Counted from the first letter of the stretch, positions 6,462 through 12,220 are shown. The stretch: 52,044 bases of DNA from Acetobacter sp. (GCA_023665325.1 JAMPED010000012.1:1-52044), one strand, 5' to 3'. Notes: generated by a model from the sequence alone, not told the origin. Program-made: numbers and translations.

Positions 6462-6857
6462 ATGAGTTTGAAGTATACTGAAGGTAAAGCTGGTAACATT
6501 AAGTACAATGGTCAGCAAGTAACTGTATGGAAGTACAAAGACGCTTATGAACTCAAGAAAGAGTTTGACCAGTTGGGTCGTTATCTTGACAAGGATAGCA
6601 TTGCTTGGGTATGGCCAGAATTCTTGGTAAGCAGAGACAAGATTATTGCTAAGACTACGCCGAATGGAAACATCACTTGGTTGGATAAGGTTGTAGAGCT
6701 ACCTGAACAGTTTAAGTTGGCAAAGCCGCAGACTCTTAAAGGAAAGCGCAGAGAGGTAGTAGCAGTTGAAGAGGCCGCAGACGTTGATGTTAAGAAACTT
6801 TGGGGCAGCGCTGTTAGAACCGATTGGGAAGCTATTATGGTGAAGACTAGTTGGTAA
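6462..6857 (+). CDS. hypothetical protein, 131 aa
   Basis: ATG 6462 with AAAGGAG about 9 nt upstream; TAA stop; no TAG. The product is a soluble, Trp-rich mixed alpha/beta protein (VWKYKDAYELKKEF, IAWVWPEFLVSRDKI, GNITWLDKVVELPEQF) ending with a basic-acidic tail. It has the longest untranslated leader in this part of the window and is followed by a strong bidirectional terminator at 7086-7120, so it may be transcribed alone. Family not recognised. Confidence 0.8.
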   Translation: MSLKYTEGKAGNIKYNGQQVTVWKYKDAYELKKEFDQLGRYLDKDSIAWVWPEFLVSRDKIIAKTTPNGNITWLDKVVELPEQFKLAKPQTLKGKRREVVAVEEAADVDVKKLWGSAVRTDWEAIMVKTSW

Positions 6858-7085
6858 CGAGAGTTCGCTGCGCCCACTCCTAAAGGAATTATCTTTTACT
6901 CTTGTTAAGAGGGCGAGTTGGAAGATTGATAGGGAAAGTTAAGATAGGGAGATTTTATTAGAATCATGCGAAATGATATATTTTGGAATAAGTGTGGTGC
7001 GCCGATCGGGTCCAACTATACCGATCTTACTTGACTTTCCTAAAACTATTTTTAAGGCTCGCCCTCATTCCCTCAAAACCATAAC
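6858..7085 (+). other. 3' untranslated region without supported gene
   Basis: Contains a possible 22-codon frame at about 6966-7034 (ATG with a weak AGGGAG site) that I do not call. It also contains ATCGG words similar to those at 8013-8020. Transcription from the left would end at the terminator that follows. Confidence 0.35.
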
Positions 7086-7120
7086 AAAAAGCCCCGTGGA
7101 ACCTAATCCACGGGGCTTTT
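7086..7120. terminator. strong bidirectional terminator
   Basis: AAAAAGCCCCGTGGA pairs with TCCACGGGGCTTTT around a 6-nt loop. A-tract and T-tract on opposite sides let it stop both the rightward 6462 unit and the leftward 7141-7719 unit, which converge here. Confidence 0.9.
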
Positions 7121-7140
7121 CTTTCTTCCTATTGTTACGG

Positions 7141-7719
7141 TTAATTGAGACCCATCTTACGCATAAACTCCTGAACTTTCTCTGCATCACTCTTGCTGAG
7201 GGTCACAGGAGCAAAAGATGTGGGGTGAGCAGTTTGCTTTTGTTCCTTATCGTTAAAGGGTGCGTCCCCAAAGATAGACTCGGTGATTACATTAGCAAGA
7301 GACTCTGTCAATGCATTGAGCGGGCCATACTCTCCATCATCCTTATGCGCCACCATGCTCTCAGCCATTTTAGCCTGCTGCTCAACAATAGACCTGTAGG
7401 CATCAGCAAGGTCAAGTTCATTCTGTGCCGCAAACTCGGCATAGCCAGGCACATTCTGGCACACATAATGCGCGAGGACGAGCGCCACATCCTCAGCATA
7501 AAGCTGCTTGCGGGCGAAGAGGTTGGAGGTAAGCACGCTCTCGGGGTAGACCTCGCCGAGTGGCTTGGTGTACTTGAGATACTTGTGCTCTCGCTCTGCC
7601 GCCGCCGCCTTTTGCTCACGCTCAATCTCATTAGCAATGTCAGAAATCTCTTTCATTGCGTCCTCAAGGGACTTGCCCTGCTTCATCATGCCGAGCAGCA
7701 TATCTTTAAGTTCCATCAT
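7141..7719 (-). CDS. hypothetical helical protein, 192 aa
   Basis: Starts at ATG 7719 (or the next codon, ATG 7716) behind an AAGGAG site, and ends with TAA. Helix-rich, with an N-terminal Lys/Glu/Ala segment (LEDAMKEISDIANEIEREQKAAAAEREHK) likely to form a coiled coil, then a Leu/Ala-rich domain. The C-terminus is a short conserved-looking SKSDAEKVQEFMRKMGLN tail. Own promoter at 7752-7780. Function unknown; its position makes it the last gene of the leftward accessory block. Confidence 0.8.
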   Translation of the reverse strand: MMELKDMLLGMMKQGKSLEDAMKEISDIANEIEREQKAAAAEREHKYLKYTKPLGEVYPESVLTSNLFARKQLYAEDVALVLAHYVCQNVPGYAEFAAQNELDLADAYRSIVEQQAKMAESMVAHKDDGEYGPLNALTESLANVITESIFGDAPFNDKEQKQTAHPTSFAPVTLSKSDAEKVQEFMRKMGLN

Positions 7720-7751
7720 ACAGACAGCTCCTTTTCTTATTTTCTATATAC

Positions 7752-7780
7752 ATTATACAATATTTTTTATGATATTGCAA
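7752..7780 (-). promoter_or_regulatory. leftward promoter of 7141-7719
   Basis: Minus-strand TTGCAA (7780-7775), 17-bp spacer, TATAAT (7757-7752), AT-rich leader class. Confidence 0.8.
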
Positions 7781-7829
7781 TGCTAATGCTATGGGCTGGC
7801 CCCGCTCGGCATATGTCTCTTTTTTTAAT

Positions 7830-7858
7830 ATCATACCATATAATTTTTGTTTTGTCAA
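7830..7858 (-). promoter_or_regulatory. second, upstream leftward promoter
   Basis: Minus-strand TTGACA (7858-7853), 17-bp spacer, TATGAT (7835-7830), about 78 bp upstream of the previous promoter with no gene between them. Confidence 0.6.
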
Positions 7859-7938
7859 TATAGCTATCTCTTATTGTAGCTAAGACGACCGTGTAAAAGT
7901 GAAGAAGAAATCGCAAAGCTAATCAAATCGGACGAGAA

Positions 7939-8080
7939 TGTCAAATTTCGGGACATATGAGGTTAAAGTAAAAAATCGCTAGATCGAGCAAAAATTTGCC
8001 ATATGCTGGGGCCGATCGGGAGTTCGGGCCGACACGCCCGCGCGCGGCCCGGCGTAATCACGCTTTAAAGTGGTAAAGCG
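7939..8080 (+). repeat. intergenic element A (degenerate copy)
   Basis: It holds the left-arm word TCAAATTTCGGGA (7941-7953), a stem GGGCCG (8026-8031) facing CGGCCC (8045-8050) preceded by the usual TTCGG, and a second hairpin CGCTTTA (8061-8067)/TAAAGCG (8074-8080). The right operator arm and rightward promoter are missing, and the loop lacks the GAYMG core. The whole 320-bp gap 7781-8100 has no gene. Confidence 0.55.
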
Positions 8081-8095
8081 GCAAGTGCAAAAGAA

Positions 8096-8112
8096 GAGGG
8101 GCTTAGCCCCTC
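8096..8112 (-). terminator. terminator of 8103-8228
   Basis: GAGGGGC and GCCCCTC flank the stop codon, which sits in the 3-nt loop. On the minus strand TTCTTTT follows. Confidence 0.65.
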
Positions 8113-8228
8113 CCCATCTTTGCCAAAATTTTCTTCCTGCCCCACCGCTTGAAAGGTGGACAAAGCGCACACAGGATTCTAGTAATAATGTACGCCGTCC
8201 AGTAGGAAACCCGCTCAACAATCTTCAT
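8103..8228 (-). CDS. small basic, possibly membrane-associated protein, 41 aa
   Basis: ATG 8228 has a GGAGGAGG site about 9 nt upstream; the ATG at 8237 abuts that site. The product has a hydrophobic stretch (VSYWTAYIITRILCALC) followed by a strongly basic tail (FKRWGRKKILAKMGRG), typical of tiny membrane-active or membrane-anchored phage proteins. It overlaps the end of the 8215-8364 gene by 14 nt. The terminator is built around its stop codon. Function unknown. Confidence 0.5.
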   Translation of the reverse strand: MKIVERVSYWTAYIITRILCALCPPFKRWGRKKILAKMGRG

Positions 8229-8364
8229 CTTCTCCATCCTCCTCCCCGAACCCCTCGAACTCCTCACACTCAACAAGAGGGTCAAAGCCGTATTCAGTCA
8301 TGCCGCAGATGTTATCCTCTCTCCAATAGGGGCAGTCACAGCTAAAACCAGGGCAGTAAACCAT
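8215..8364 (-). CDS. Cys-rich acidic protein, 49 aa
   Basis: ATG 8364 follows an AAAGGA site in a short leader from the promoter at 8395. The N-terminus has five cysteines (VYCPGFSCDCPYWREDNICG), which suggests metal binding, and the C-terminus is a run of Glu/Asp/Gly ending in Cys. The frame is too short for standard ORF calling but has promoter, ribosome site and coupled neighbour. It begins a two-gene unit. Confidence 0.6.
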   Translation of the reverse strand: MVYCPGFSCDCPYWREDNICGMTEYGFDPLVECEEFEGFGEEDGEDEDC

Positions 8365-8394
8365 TCATTACACATCCTTTCCTTTGATACCTCT

Positions 8395-8424
8395 ATTATA
8401 CTACGGGAAAGGGGTTTTTGTCAA
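8395..8424 (-). promoter_or_regulatory. leftward promoter of 8215-8364, inside a hairpin
   Basis: Minus-strand TTGACA (8424-8419), 18-bp spacer, TATAAT (8400-8395). The -35 box forms the loop of the rightward terminator at 8405-8443. Confidence 0.8.
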
Positions 8425-8443
8425 CCCCTTTCCCTTATTTTTT
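8405..8443 (+). terminator. rightward terminator wrapped around the -35 box
   Basis: GGGAAAGGGG (8405-8414) pairs perfectly with CCCCTTTCCC (8425-8434) and is followed by TTATTTTTT. The loop contains the reverse complement of TTGACA. It would stop rightward (antisense) transcripts. Confidence 0.75.
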
Positions 8444-8636
8444 ACCACTCCTTCCCGCTCTCCCATGCGCCGTTCTGCCAGATGTCAACAACCTCGCCCG
8501 TCTTGGCGTCTACCATGCTCATAGCCACGGGACTGTTGGGCCGATACCCTTCGACAAAAACAACCGTAGTCGCAAGGTAGGTAAATCCCGCAATCATGTC
8601 GCCACCGTCATACACCAAGTAGATAATATCTTCCAT
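8442..8636 (-). CDS. hypothetical protein, 64 aa
   Basis: I choose ATG 8636 (MEDIIYLVYDGGDMIAG) with an AAAGGAAAGGAAG site 8 nt upstream. A small beta-rich protein (ATTVVFVEGYRPNSPVAMSMVDAKTGEVVDIWQNGAWESG) with the look of a beta-hairpin repeat or a PepSY-like or WG-type fold. Own promoter at 8667-8695. Family not recognised. Confidence 0.75.
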   Translation of the reverse strand: MEDIIYLVYDGGDMIAGFTYLATTVVFVEGYRPNSPVAMSMVDAKTGEVVDIWQNGAWESGKEW

Positions 8637-8666
8637 TCTTAGCACTTCCTTTCCTTTGATGTACTT

Positions 8667-8695
8667 ATTATAGCAGAGATACGGGAATTTGTCAA
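8667..8695 (-). promoter_or_regulatory. leftward promoter of 8442-8636
   Basis: Minus-strand TTGACA (8695-8690), 17-bp spacer, TATAAT (8672-8667). Confidence 0.85.
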
Positions 8696-8705
8696 CTCGG
8701 TAATC

Positions 8706-8783
8706 TGCACAAAGATTGCCGCAGAAATTTGTACAACCTATATCTTGACAAAAAACTCGGCCCGCGGCGTTAGTTTGCGGGCC
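8706..8783 (+). repeat. intergenic element B (truncated)
   Basis: Operator TGCACAAA (8706-8713), 14 bp, TTTGTACA (8728-8735); then TTGACA (8745-8750) joined after only 8 nt to the hairpin GGCCCGC (8759-8765), loop GGCGTTAGTTT, GCGGGCC (8777-8783). The -10 box and leader are missing, as if about 25-30 bp between -35 and hairpin had been deleted. Confidence 0.75.
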
Positions 8784-8796
8784 GCCGAAAATAAAA

Positions 8797-8816
8797 GAGA
8801 GGGCCGAAGCCCTCTC
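8797..8816 (-). terminator. terminator of 8817-9038
   Basis: GAGAGGGC/GCCCTCTC with a 4-nt loop, followed on the minus strand by TTTTATTTT. Confidence 0.85.
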
Positions 8817-9038
8817 TTAGGCATACCGCCCGAAGAACAGCGCCAACTCCTTGCAGGCATCCGCCAAGTACTCCAGGGAGTAGTTGCCGTCCTCCTCGAA
8901 AATGCGGCGCGCCTGCTCCGCGGTGGCGCTGATGTAGTACTCCACCAGCTCGTCATGGTTCTCGGTAACAGGGAGAATCCCGAAAATCATGGTGGCGAGC
9001 ACCTGCTCGAAAGCCAAGATAGCGATAGTGTTCTTCAT
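8817..9038 (-). CDS. hypothetical protein, 73 aa
   Basis: ATG 9038 with an AAAGGGG site; TAA stop followed immediately by the terminator. A helical protein (ILAFEQVLATMIFGILPVTENHDELVEYYISATAEQARRIFEED) with no signal peptide. The start MKNTIAILAFEQVLATMIFG could be an amphipathic or weak membrane helix. Own promoter at 9070. Family unknown. Confidence 0.75.
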   Translation of the reverse strand: MKNTIAILAFEQVLATMIFGILPVTENHDELVEYYISATAEQARRIFEEDGNYSLEYLADACKELALFFGRYA

Positions 9039-9069
9039 TTTATTTACCCCTTTCCTTTACTGTATCTAA

Positions 9070-9098
9070 AGTATACCATACAAAGGACTATTTGTCAA
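9070..9098 (-). promoter_or_regulatory. leftward promoter of 8817-9038
   Basis: Minus-strand TTGACA (9098-9093), 17-bp spacer, TATACT (9075-9070). Confidence 0.8.
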
Positions 9099-9124
9099 GC
9101 ATTATTTTTCGATTATTTTTGAAG

Positions 9125-9150
9125 AAAAAGGGCGATTTCTCGCCCTTTTT
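9125..9150. terminator. bidirectional terminator after 9152-9544
   Basis: AAAAAGGGCGA-TTTC-TCGCCCTTTTT, with A-tract and T-tract on opposite sides. Confidence 0.85.
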
Positions 9151-9151
9151 C

Positions 9152-9544
9152 TCAACTTTTCGGCTTCCTTTTCTGCACAAGCGTCAATTCAAAGGTTTCG
9201 CCTGCACTTTGGAACTTGATTTGCCGCTCTTTGTTCGTGATTTCGATGTTTTCAGCAGCAAACTCGCCCGTTTCAGCGAGGAAAGTTGCCAACGCCGCAA
9301 TAATCAAACCTTTTGTTGCGTTCGGCTTGCGCTCACGCTTTGTCAAGTTGTAAACCGTAGGCTTTCTGTCGGCTCTTGTCATTTTGCTCACCACCTTTTG
9401 CTGTTCTGCCGACAGGTCATAGGGAGTTTTTTCGCCGCTATCAATCGCTCTGTCATACTCAAACAGCTTTTCAGCGTCCTCCCTGCTGATTTTCAGCTTT
9501 TCCATGAACAAGACTACCTGCTGTTCCTTATTCACTTTAGCCAT
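9152..9544 (-). CDS. hypothetical protein family A, copy 1, 130 aa
   Basis: ATG 9544 with AAAGGAGG upstream, TGA stop. It is a clear paralogue of the gene at 12254-12646: both are 130 aa and share the central RADRKPTVYNLTKRERKPNATKG block and the C-terminal GETFELTLVQKRKPKS. The N-terminal half is an acidic helical region with a predicted helix-turn-helix-like KISREDAEKLFEYDRAID; the C-terminal half is a beta-rich domain (ITNKERQIKFQSAGETFELTLV). The basic middle suggests nucleic-acid binding. It probably acts together with family B (10041 and 12707), which is duplicated alongside. Confidence 0.85.
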   Translation of the reverse strand: MAKVNKEQQVVLFMEKLKISREDAEKLFEYDRAIDSGEKTPYDLSAEQQKVVSKMTRADRKPTVYNLTKRERKPNATKGLIIAALATFLAETGEFAAENIEITNKERQIKFQSAGETFELTLVQKRKPKS

Positions 9545-9569
9545 CTAACCACCTCCTTTCTATGGTCTT

Positions 9570-9598
9570 ATTATAGCACAGGTCAGGCTATTTGTCAA
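9570..9598 (-). promoter_or_regulatory. leftward promoter of 9152-9544
   Basis: Minus-strand TTGACA (9598-9593), 17-bp spacer, TATAAT (9575-9570). The -35 box overlaps the stop codon of the upstream 9595-9810 gene. Confidence 0.8.
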
Positions 9599-9810
9599 AC
9601 ACTTTTTTCGATTTTTTTTCTTGACTGTACCCGCAAAATGCAAGTAATAGCGGGAACATTCACGCGCTTAGAAGTCCTGGTTAAATGCCGCATAGCCGTT
9701 TTCCAGCTTTGATAGATTGCCACATCTTCCCAATCGCCTTCAGGGTAATAGTGACCCCACAGCTCTTTCATCGGTCTGCGCTGGAGAGCATACTCATACT
9801 TGTTATTCAT
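9595..9810 (-). CDS. hypothetical protein, 71 aa
   Basis: I start at ATG 9810 (MNNKYEYALQRRPMKELW), which has CAAGGAGG 9 nt upstream; longer frames run into the promoter. The protein is basic and aromatic (HYYPEGDWEDVAIYQSWKTAMRHLTRTSKR), suggesting nucleic-acid contact, with no recognised domain. Promoter at 9838-9866. Confidence 0.7.
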   Translation of the reverse strand: MNNKYEYALQRRPMKELWGHYYPEGDWEDVAIYQSWKTAMRHLTRTSKRVNVPAITCILRVQSRKKIEKSV

Positions 9811-9837
9811 TTTTCTTACCTCCTTGATTGTATCCTT

Positions 9838-9866
9838 ATTATACACCCACCAAGAGAAAATGTCAA
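9838..9866 (-). promoter_or_regulatory. leftward promoter of 9595-9810
   Basis: Minus-strand TTGACA (9866-9861), 17-bp spacer, TATAAT (9843-9838). Divergent to the rightward promoter of element C, with the palindromic site between them. Confidence 0.85.
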
Positions 9867-9876
9867 GTAGTCAAAA

Positions 9877-9989
9877 TGCACAAATCGGGAGAAATAACTT
9901 TGTGCAGCTTGCCCACTTGACACGCGGAAAAATTTGTGGTATAATATAATATTACGCAAATTCGGCTCGGTGCGACAGTCAGCGAGCCG
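9877..9989 (+). repeat. intergenic element C (complete)
   Basis: Operator TGCACAAA (9877-9884)-N14-TTTGTGCA (9899-9906); rightward promoter TTGACA (9917-9922), 17 bp, TATAAT (9940-9945); then AATTCGG and a hairpin CGGCTCG (9963-9969)/CGAGCCG (9983-9989) with a 13-nt loop that contains CGACAGT. The rightward transcript would begin about 9952 and run antisense into family B copy 1. Confidence 0.8.
9917..9945 (+). promoter_or_regulatory. rightward promoter of element C
   Basis: TTGACA-17-TATAAT, consensus at both boxes, no protein gene downstream on this strand. Confidence 0.85.
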
Positions 9990-10040
9990 CCCAGGTTTTA
10001 CCCTGAGCGGCTCTTTGCTGATGCCCCAGAGGGGAGGGGC

Positions 10041-10433
10041 TTACGCCCCCTCGCCCTCGTCAGCGGCGGCGCTAAAAAGCGCCTTGCCCTTCTCGACCGC
10101 CTTGGTGACAGTGCCAGCCTCCACCATAGCCCGCAGGAGAGCGGCGGCCTTCTGGTTGGAGGACAGCCCCACGCCGTTCATAACCTGCGTAGCGGTCACA
10201 CCCTCGGTCTGGGTGAGCAGGAACTCCAGAATCTGGGCCTTGTAGCCCTCGTTCTCCTGCTGGGCCTTCGTGGGCTTCTTGCTATCGCCGCTGTTCTTCT
10301 TGGCGAGCAACTCGTTCTCGTGCCGCAGGTGAGCGATGACCTCCTCCACAGTGGAGCCGTTGGGAGCCGCCTTGCCCTCCAGCAGAGCGATGGCGTCCAG
10401 ATTGCGCATGGTCTTGGTAATCTTCTTAGTCAT
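10041..10433 (-). CDS. hypothetical protein family B, copy 1, winged-helix-like, 130 aa
   Basis: Start at ATG 10433 (MTKKITKTMRNLDAIALL) with AGAAAGGA upstream; TAA stop. It is a paralogue of 12707-13096: shared blocks are the N-terminal MRN-D-IA-LL-G, the central LAKKNSGD-KKPTKAQ and the C-terminal GVTATQVMN-LSSNQKAAALLRA-VEAG-V-K-VEKGKALF. The last block is a winged helix with the recognition helix around SSNQKAAALLRAMV, so DNA or histone-like binding is likely. Four leftward promoters in tandem lie upstream (10484-10807). Confidence 0.85.
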   Translation of the reverse strand: MTKKITKTMRNLDAIALLEGKAAPNGSTVEEVIAHLRHENELLAKKNSGDSKKPTKAQQENEGYKAQILEFLLTQTEGVTATQVMNGVGLSSNQKAAALLRAMVEAGTVTKAVEKGKALFSAAADEGEGA

Positions 10434-10483
10434 AGTCAAATCCTTTCTGGTTTTTGGGACTGTCCTTGTCCTTTTGTGTTTTT

Positions 10484-10512
10484 ATTATATCATAGGTTGA
10501 GCGGTTTGTCAA
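10484..10512 (-). promoter_or_regulatory. leftward promoter 1 of the tandem array before 10041-10433
   Basis: Minus-strand TTGACA (10512-10507), 17-bp spacer, TATAAT (10489-10484); A-rich UP-like tract upstream. Confidence 0.85.
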
Positions 10513-10583
10513 GAGGTTTTTTCAACTTGCAAGCTACTTTTTTCGCTCGCTCTCTTGCGTTCCTCTCTCCCTTTGATACCTTA

Positions 10584-10612
10584 ATTATATCACACTCTGT
10601 GCCGCTTGTCAA
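10584..10612 (-). promoter_or_regulatory. leftward promoter 2 of the tandem array
   Basis: Minus-strand TTGACA (10612-10607), 17-bp spacer, TATAAT (10589-10584). Its leader carries CAAAGGGAG but no start codon before promoter 1. Confidence 0.8.
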
Positions 10613-10685
10613 GAGTTTTTTCAGCTTTTCGGAAGTTTTTTCGCTGTCGCTTTTCGCCGTTCGTTTCTTCCTTTACTATACTCTT

Positions 10686-10714
10686 ATTATAGCACATCGG
10701 GAGCGGATTGTCAA
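10686..10714 (-). promoter_or_regulatory. leftward promoter 3 of the tandem array
   Basis: Minus-strand TTGACA (10714-10709), 17-bp spacer, TATAAT (10691-10686). Leader with TAAAGGAAG, no start codon. Confidence 0.8.
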
Positions 10715-10778
10715 GGGTTTTTTGAGATTTTTTTTTCGAGCCGTCAGGTCGTTTCCTCTCTCCCTTGACTGTATACAC

Positions 10779-10807
10779 ATTATACCACAGCCAACCGCAG
10801 AAAGCAA
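10779..10807 (-). promoter_or_regulatory. leftward promoter 4 of the tandem array
   Basis: Minus-strand TTGCTT (10807-10802), 17-bp spacer, TATAAT (10784-10779). Leader with AAGGGAG, no start codon. Confidence 0.7.
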
Positions 10808-10816
10808 TAGGCAGAA

Positions 10817-10958
10817 TGCACAAATTTCGGGAGCGCCGCAGACCTCATCTTTGTGCAATTTTCCATCTTGACTTTTGCTGACCGCGGGTGTATAATGGAA
10901 TTTCGGGCCGCGTCGATAGAAAGCGGCCCGCCGAGGCTTTGACACCAGCGGCGGGCCT
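10817..10958 (+). repeat. intergenic element D (complete, wide operator)
   Basis: Operator TGCACAAA (10817-10824)-N25-TTTGTGCA (10850-10857), i.e. 11 bp wider than element C; rightward promoter TTGACT (10868-10873), 17 bp, TATAAT (10891-10896); hairpin GGGCCGC (10905-10911)/GCGGCCC (10924-10930) with 12-nt loop GTCGATAGAAAA. A second, overlapping hairpin pairs GGCCCGCCG (10927-10935) with CGGCGGGCC (10950-10958). Confidence 0.85.
10868..10896 (+). promoter_or_regulatory. rightward promoter of element D
   Basis: TTGACT-17-TATAAT. Transcript would start near 10903 at the foot of the hairpin and run antisense through 10965-11132 to the terminator at 11172. Confidence 0.8.
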
Positions 10959-10964
10959 GGGGCT

Positions 10965-11132
10965 TACATGAAATACTCGAAGATGAACTCAACCAGCGGC
11001 CAATCCTCGTTAGGAACGGTGATTGTGAAGGCGTCGCTGTCCTCCTCGGGCATCCAGCCCATACGGGAAGCAATCTTTACAGCGTACTCAGGATTGACGA
11101 AAGCCCTCTTCTCGAAAGTGTAATTTTTCATG
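10965..11132 (-). CDS. hypothetical protein, 55 aa
   Basis: ATG 11132 to TAA 10967-10965, with AAAGGAGAAC upstream and its own promoter at 11162. The product starts MKNYTFEKRAFVNPEYAVKI and ends LVEFIFEYFM; it is a small alpha/beta protein with ASRMGWMPEEDSDAFTITVPNEDWP in the middle. It is enclosed between element D and a hairpin promoter, so antisense transcription should cover all of it. Family unknown. Confidence 0.7.
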
Positions 11133-11161
11133 TTGTTGTTCTCCTTTCCTTTGATGATACT

Positions 11162-11190
11162 ATTATAACATGGGGAAGGGCTTTTGTCAA
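11162..11190 (-). promoter_or_regulatory. leftward promoter of 10965-11132, inside a hairpin
   Basis: Minus-strand TTGACA (11190-11185), 17-bp spacer, TATAAT (11167-11162). The -35 box lies in the loop of the rightward terminator. Confidence 0.85.
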
Positions 11191-11211
11191 GCCCCTCCCC
11201 GCATTTTTTTT
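11172..11211 (+). terminator. rightward terminator wrapped around the -35 box
   Basis: GGGGAAGGGC (11172-11181) pairs with GCCCCTCCCC (11191-11200) with one mismatch, followed by GCATTTTTTTT. Confidence 0.75.
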
Positions 11212-11866
11212 AGAACTTGGGGAAAAGTGTGTAACGGTCGGCAAAGTCGAAAGTATGGCAATTTTTGGTAAACTTCTTGTGAGCCGCCATGCACTTGACA
11301 AAAATCTCCATTTCAATTTTGGCGTCCTCAAGTGCTGTGTGTTCCTCGTCATAGCTGGGATTATTTGTCAAGTAGGCGTAAACCGTTTGGGCGGAAGTGG
11401 AGCAAGATTTTTTTGTGCTGGAGGTCAAGCCGTTCTCTTGGCAAAACTTGACATACTTTTTGCGGATAACAAGAGTTTGCAGAGCCGCAAGCCAAATGTC
11501 AATAAATTCCCGTCCGTCAAGCAGGGAGCGGCAAGCAGTCTTGCCAAAGTCAAAGCCGCTGTTGAAAGCCATCACATACCGCACACCGTAAAAATCGCAC
11601 AAGCTGGAAACCATTTCCACAGCGTGTTCCTCGGTGTCAATCACTGTGGCGATACCATTCTTTACCATTTCGGCATAGCGCCCCATGTTTTTCTTGGCAT
11701 AGCTGTCAAGCTCGATTTCGCCGTAGTGTTCAGCGATAACATAGTTGAAACACGCCATCACATTTCCCACGCGGTCATGGATAATGCCGCCCAGGTGGTA
11801 GATACCCTTGGGCTTGGAAGCCCCGCCGAAGGTTTCAGTGTCCAGAGTGCAGTAGATGTTTTTCAT
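11210..11866 (-). CDS. DEDD-family 3'-5' exonuclease (DnaQ-like), 218 aa
   Basis: The start MKNIYCTLDTETFGG contains exonuclease motif I (TLDTET, the metal-binding Asp and Glu). FNSGFDFGKT near residue 103 is motif II with its Asp, and DEEHTALEDAKIEMEIF near residue 173 is motif III with the DEDDh-type His and final Asp. The enzyme hydrolyses DNA or RNA from the 3' end with two metal ions, for proofreading, repair or host nucleic-acid breakdown. Length (218 aa) matches stand-alone phage DnaQ proteins. ATG 11866 has AAAGGAAG upstream; a 23-codon upstream frame overlaps this start. Two tandem promoters at 11929 and 12022. Confidence 0.88.
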   Translation of the reverse strand: MKNIYCTLDTETFGGASKPKGIYHLGGIIHDRVGNVMACFNYVIAEHYGEIELDSYAKKNMGRYAEMVKNGIATVIDTEEHAVEMVSSLCDFYGVRYVMAFNSGFDFGKTACRSLLDGREFIDIWLAALQTLVIRKKYVKFCQENGLTSSTKKSCSTSAQTVYAYLTNNPSYDEEHTALEDAKIEMEIFVKCMAAHKKFTKNCHTFDFADRYTLFPKF

Positions 11867-11906
11867 AGTGATTACTTCCTTTCTTTTGTTGATTGAGGTT
11901 TACCAT
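11835..11906 (-). CDS. possible leader peptide overlapping the exonuclease start, 23 aa
   Basis: ATG 11906 with a GAGGG site in the exonuclease leader opens the frame MVNLNQQKKGSNHYEKHLLHSGH, which ends with TGA 31 nt inside the exonuclease gene in another frame. It could couple or attenuate translation, but it may also be chance. Confidence 0.3.
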   Translation of the reverse strand: MVNLNQQKKGSNHYEKHLLHSGH

Positions 11907-11928
11907 CGTTCCCTCAACCTGTGCTTTT

Positions 11929-11957
11929 ATTATAGCATACTCGCCGCTACTTGTCAA
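11929..11957 (-). promoter_or_regulatory. leftward promoter 1 of the exonuclease
   Basis: Minus-strand TTGACA (11957-11952), 17-bp spacer, TATAAT (11934-11929), with an A-tract (AAAAAAACTTGAAAAACC) upstream resembling an UP element. Confidence 0.85.
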
Positions 11958-12021
11958 GAGGTTTTTCAAGTTTTTTTATTTTTTCTTGGCCGCTGTTCGA
12001 CTTTCCCTCTTGACATTATTT

Positions 12022-12050
12022 ATTATAGCACGACAGGCCGCAGATGTCAA
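12022..12050 (-). promoter_or_regulatory. leftward promoter 2 of the exonuclease
   Basis: Minus-strand TTGACA (12050-12045), 17-bp spacer, TATAAT (12027-12022). No gene lies between it and promoter 1. Confidence 0.8.
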
Positions 12051-12060
12051 TGGGTAATAA

Positions 12061-12202
12061 TACACAAATTCGGGAAAGTTTGCGGCCGCAGGTTTGTGCA
12101 AATTGTCTATTGACAAATTGCTGGTCGTGTGTTATAATTAAAAATTCGGCGCGCGATGACCGTGAGCGCGCCGGCGGCTTTCGCGCATTAAAGCGTGAAA
12201 GC
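12061..12202 (+). repeat. intergenic element E (complete, wide operator)
   Basis: Operator TACACAAA (12061-12068)-N24-TTTGTGCA (12093-12100); rightward promoter TTGACA (12110-12115), 17 bp, TATAAT (12133-12138); AATTCGG; hairpin GGCGCGC (12148-12154), loop GATGACCGTGA, GCGCGCC (12166-12172); second hairpin GCTTTCGCGC (12177-12186)/GCGTGAAAGC (12193-12202). Confidence 0.85.
12110..12138 (+). promoter_or_regulatory. rightward promoter of element E
   Basis: TTGACA-17-TATAAT; transcription start expected near 12145, at the foot of the hairpin. Confidence 0.85.
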
Positions 12203-12220
12203 GAGCGATGAATAAAAATA

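Noticed and set aside
6966..7034. 22-codon rightward frame starting MRNDIFWNKCG
   Set aside because: Weak, distant ribosome site and no context supporting translation; kept only as a note in the untranslated region.
6973..7863. Rightward 296-aa frame
   Set aside because: It crosses the strong terminator at 7086-7120 and is antisense to 7141-7719, whose promoter, ribosome site and composition are convincing.
7939..7955. TGTC-AAATTTCGG-GACA as a tenth operator
   Set aside because: It shares the TTCGGGA word but lacks the TGCACAAA arms and spacing; treated as part of the degenerate element A.
8070..8345. Rightward 91-aa frame with His/Pro-rich low complexity
   Set aside because: Antisense to two small leftward genes that share promoter and ribosome sites; no ribosome site of its own.
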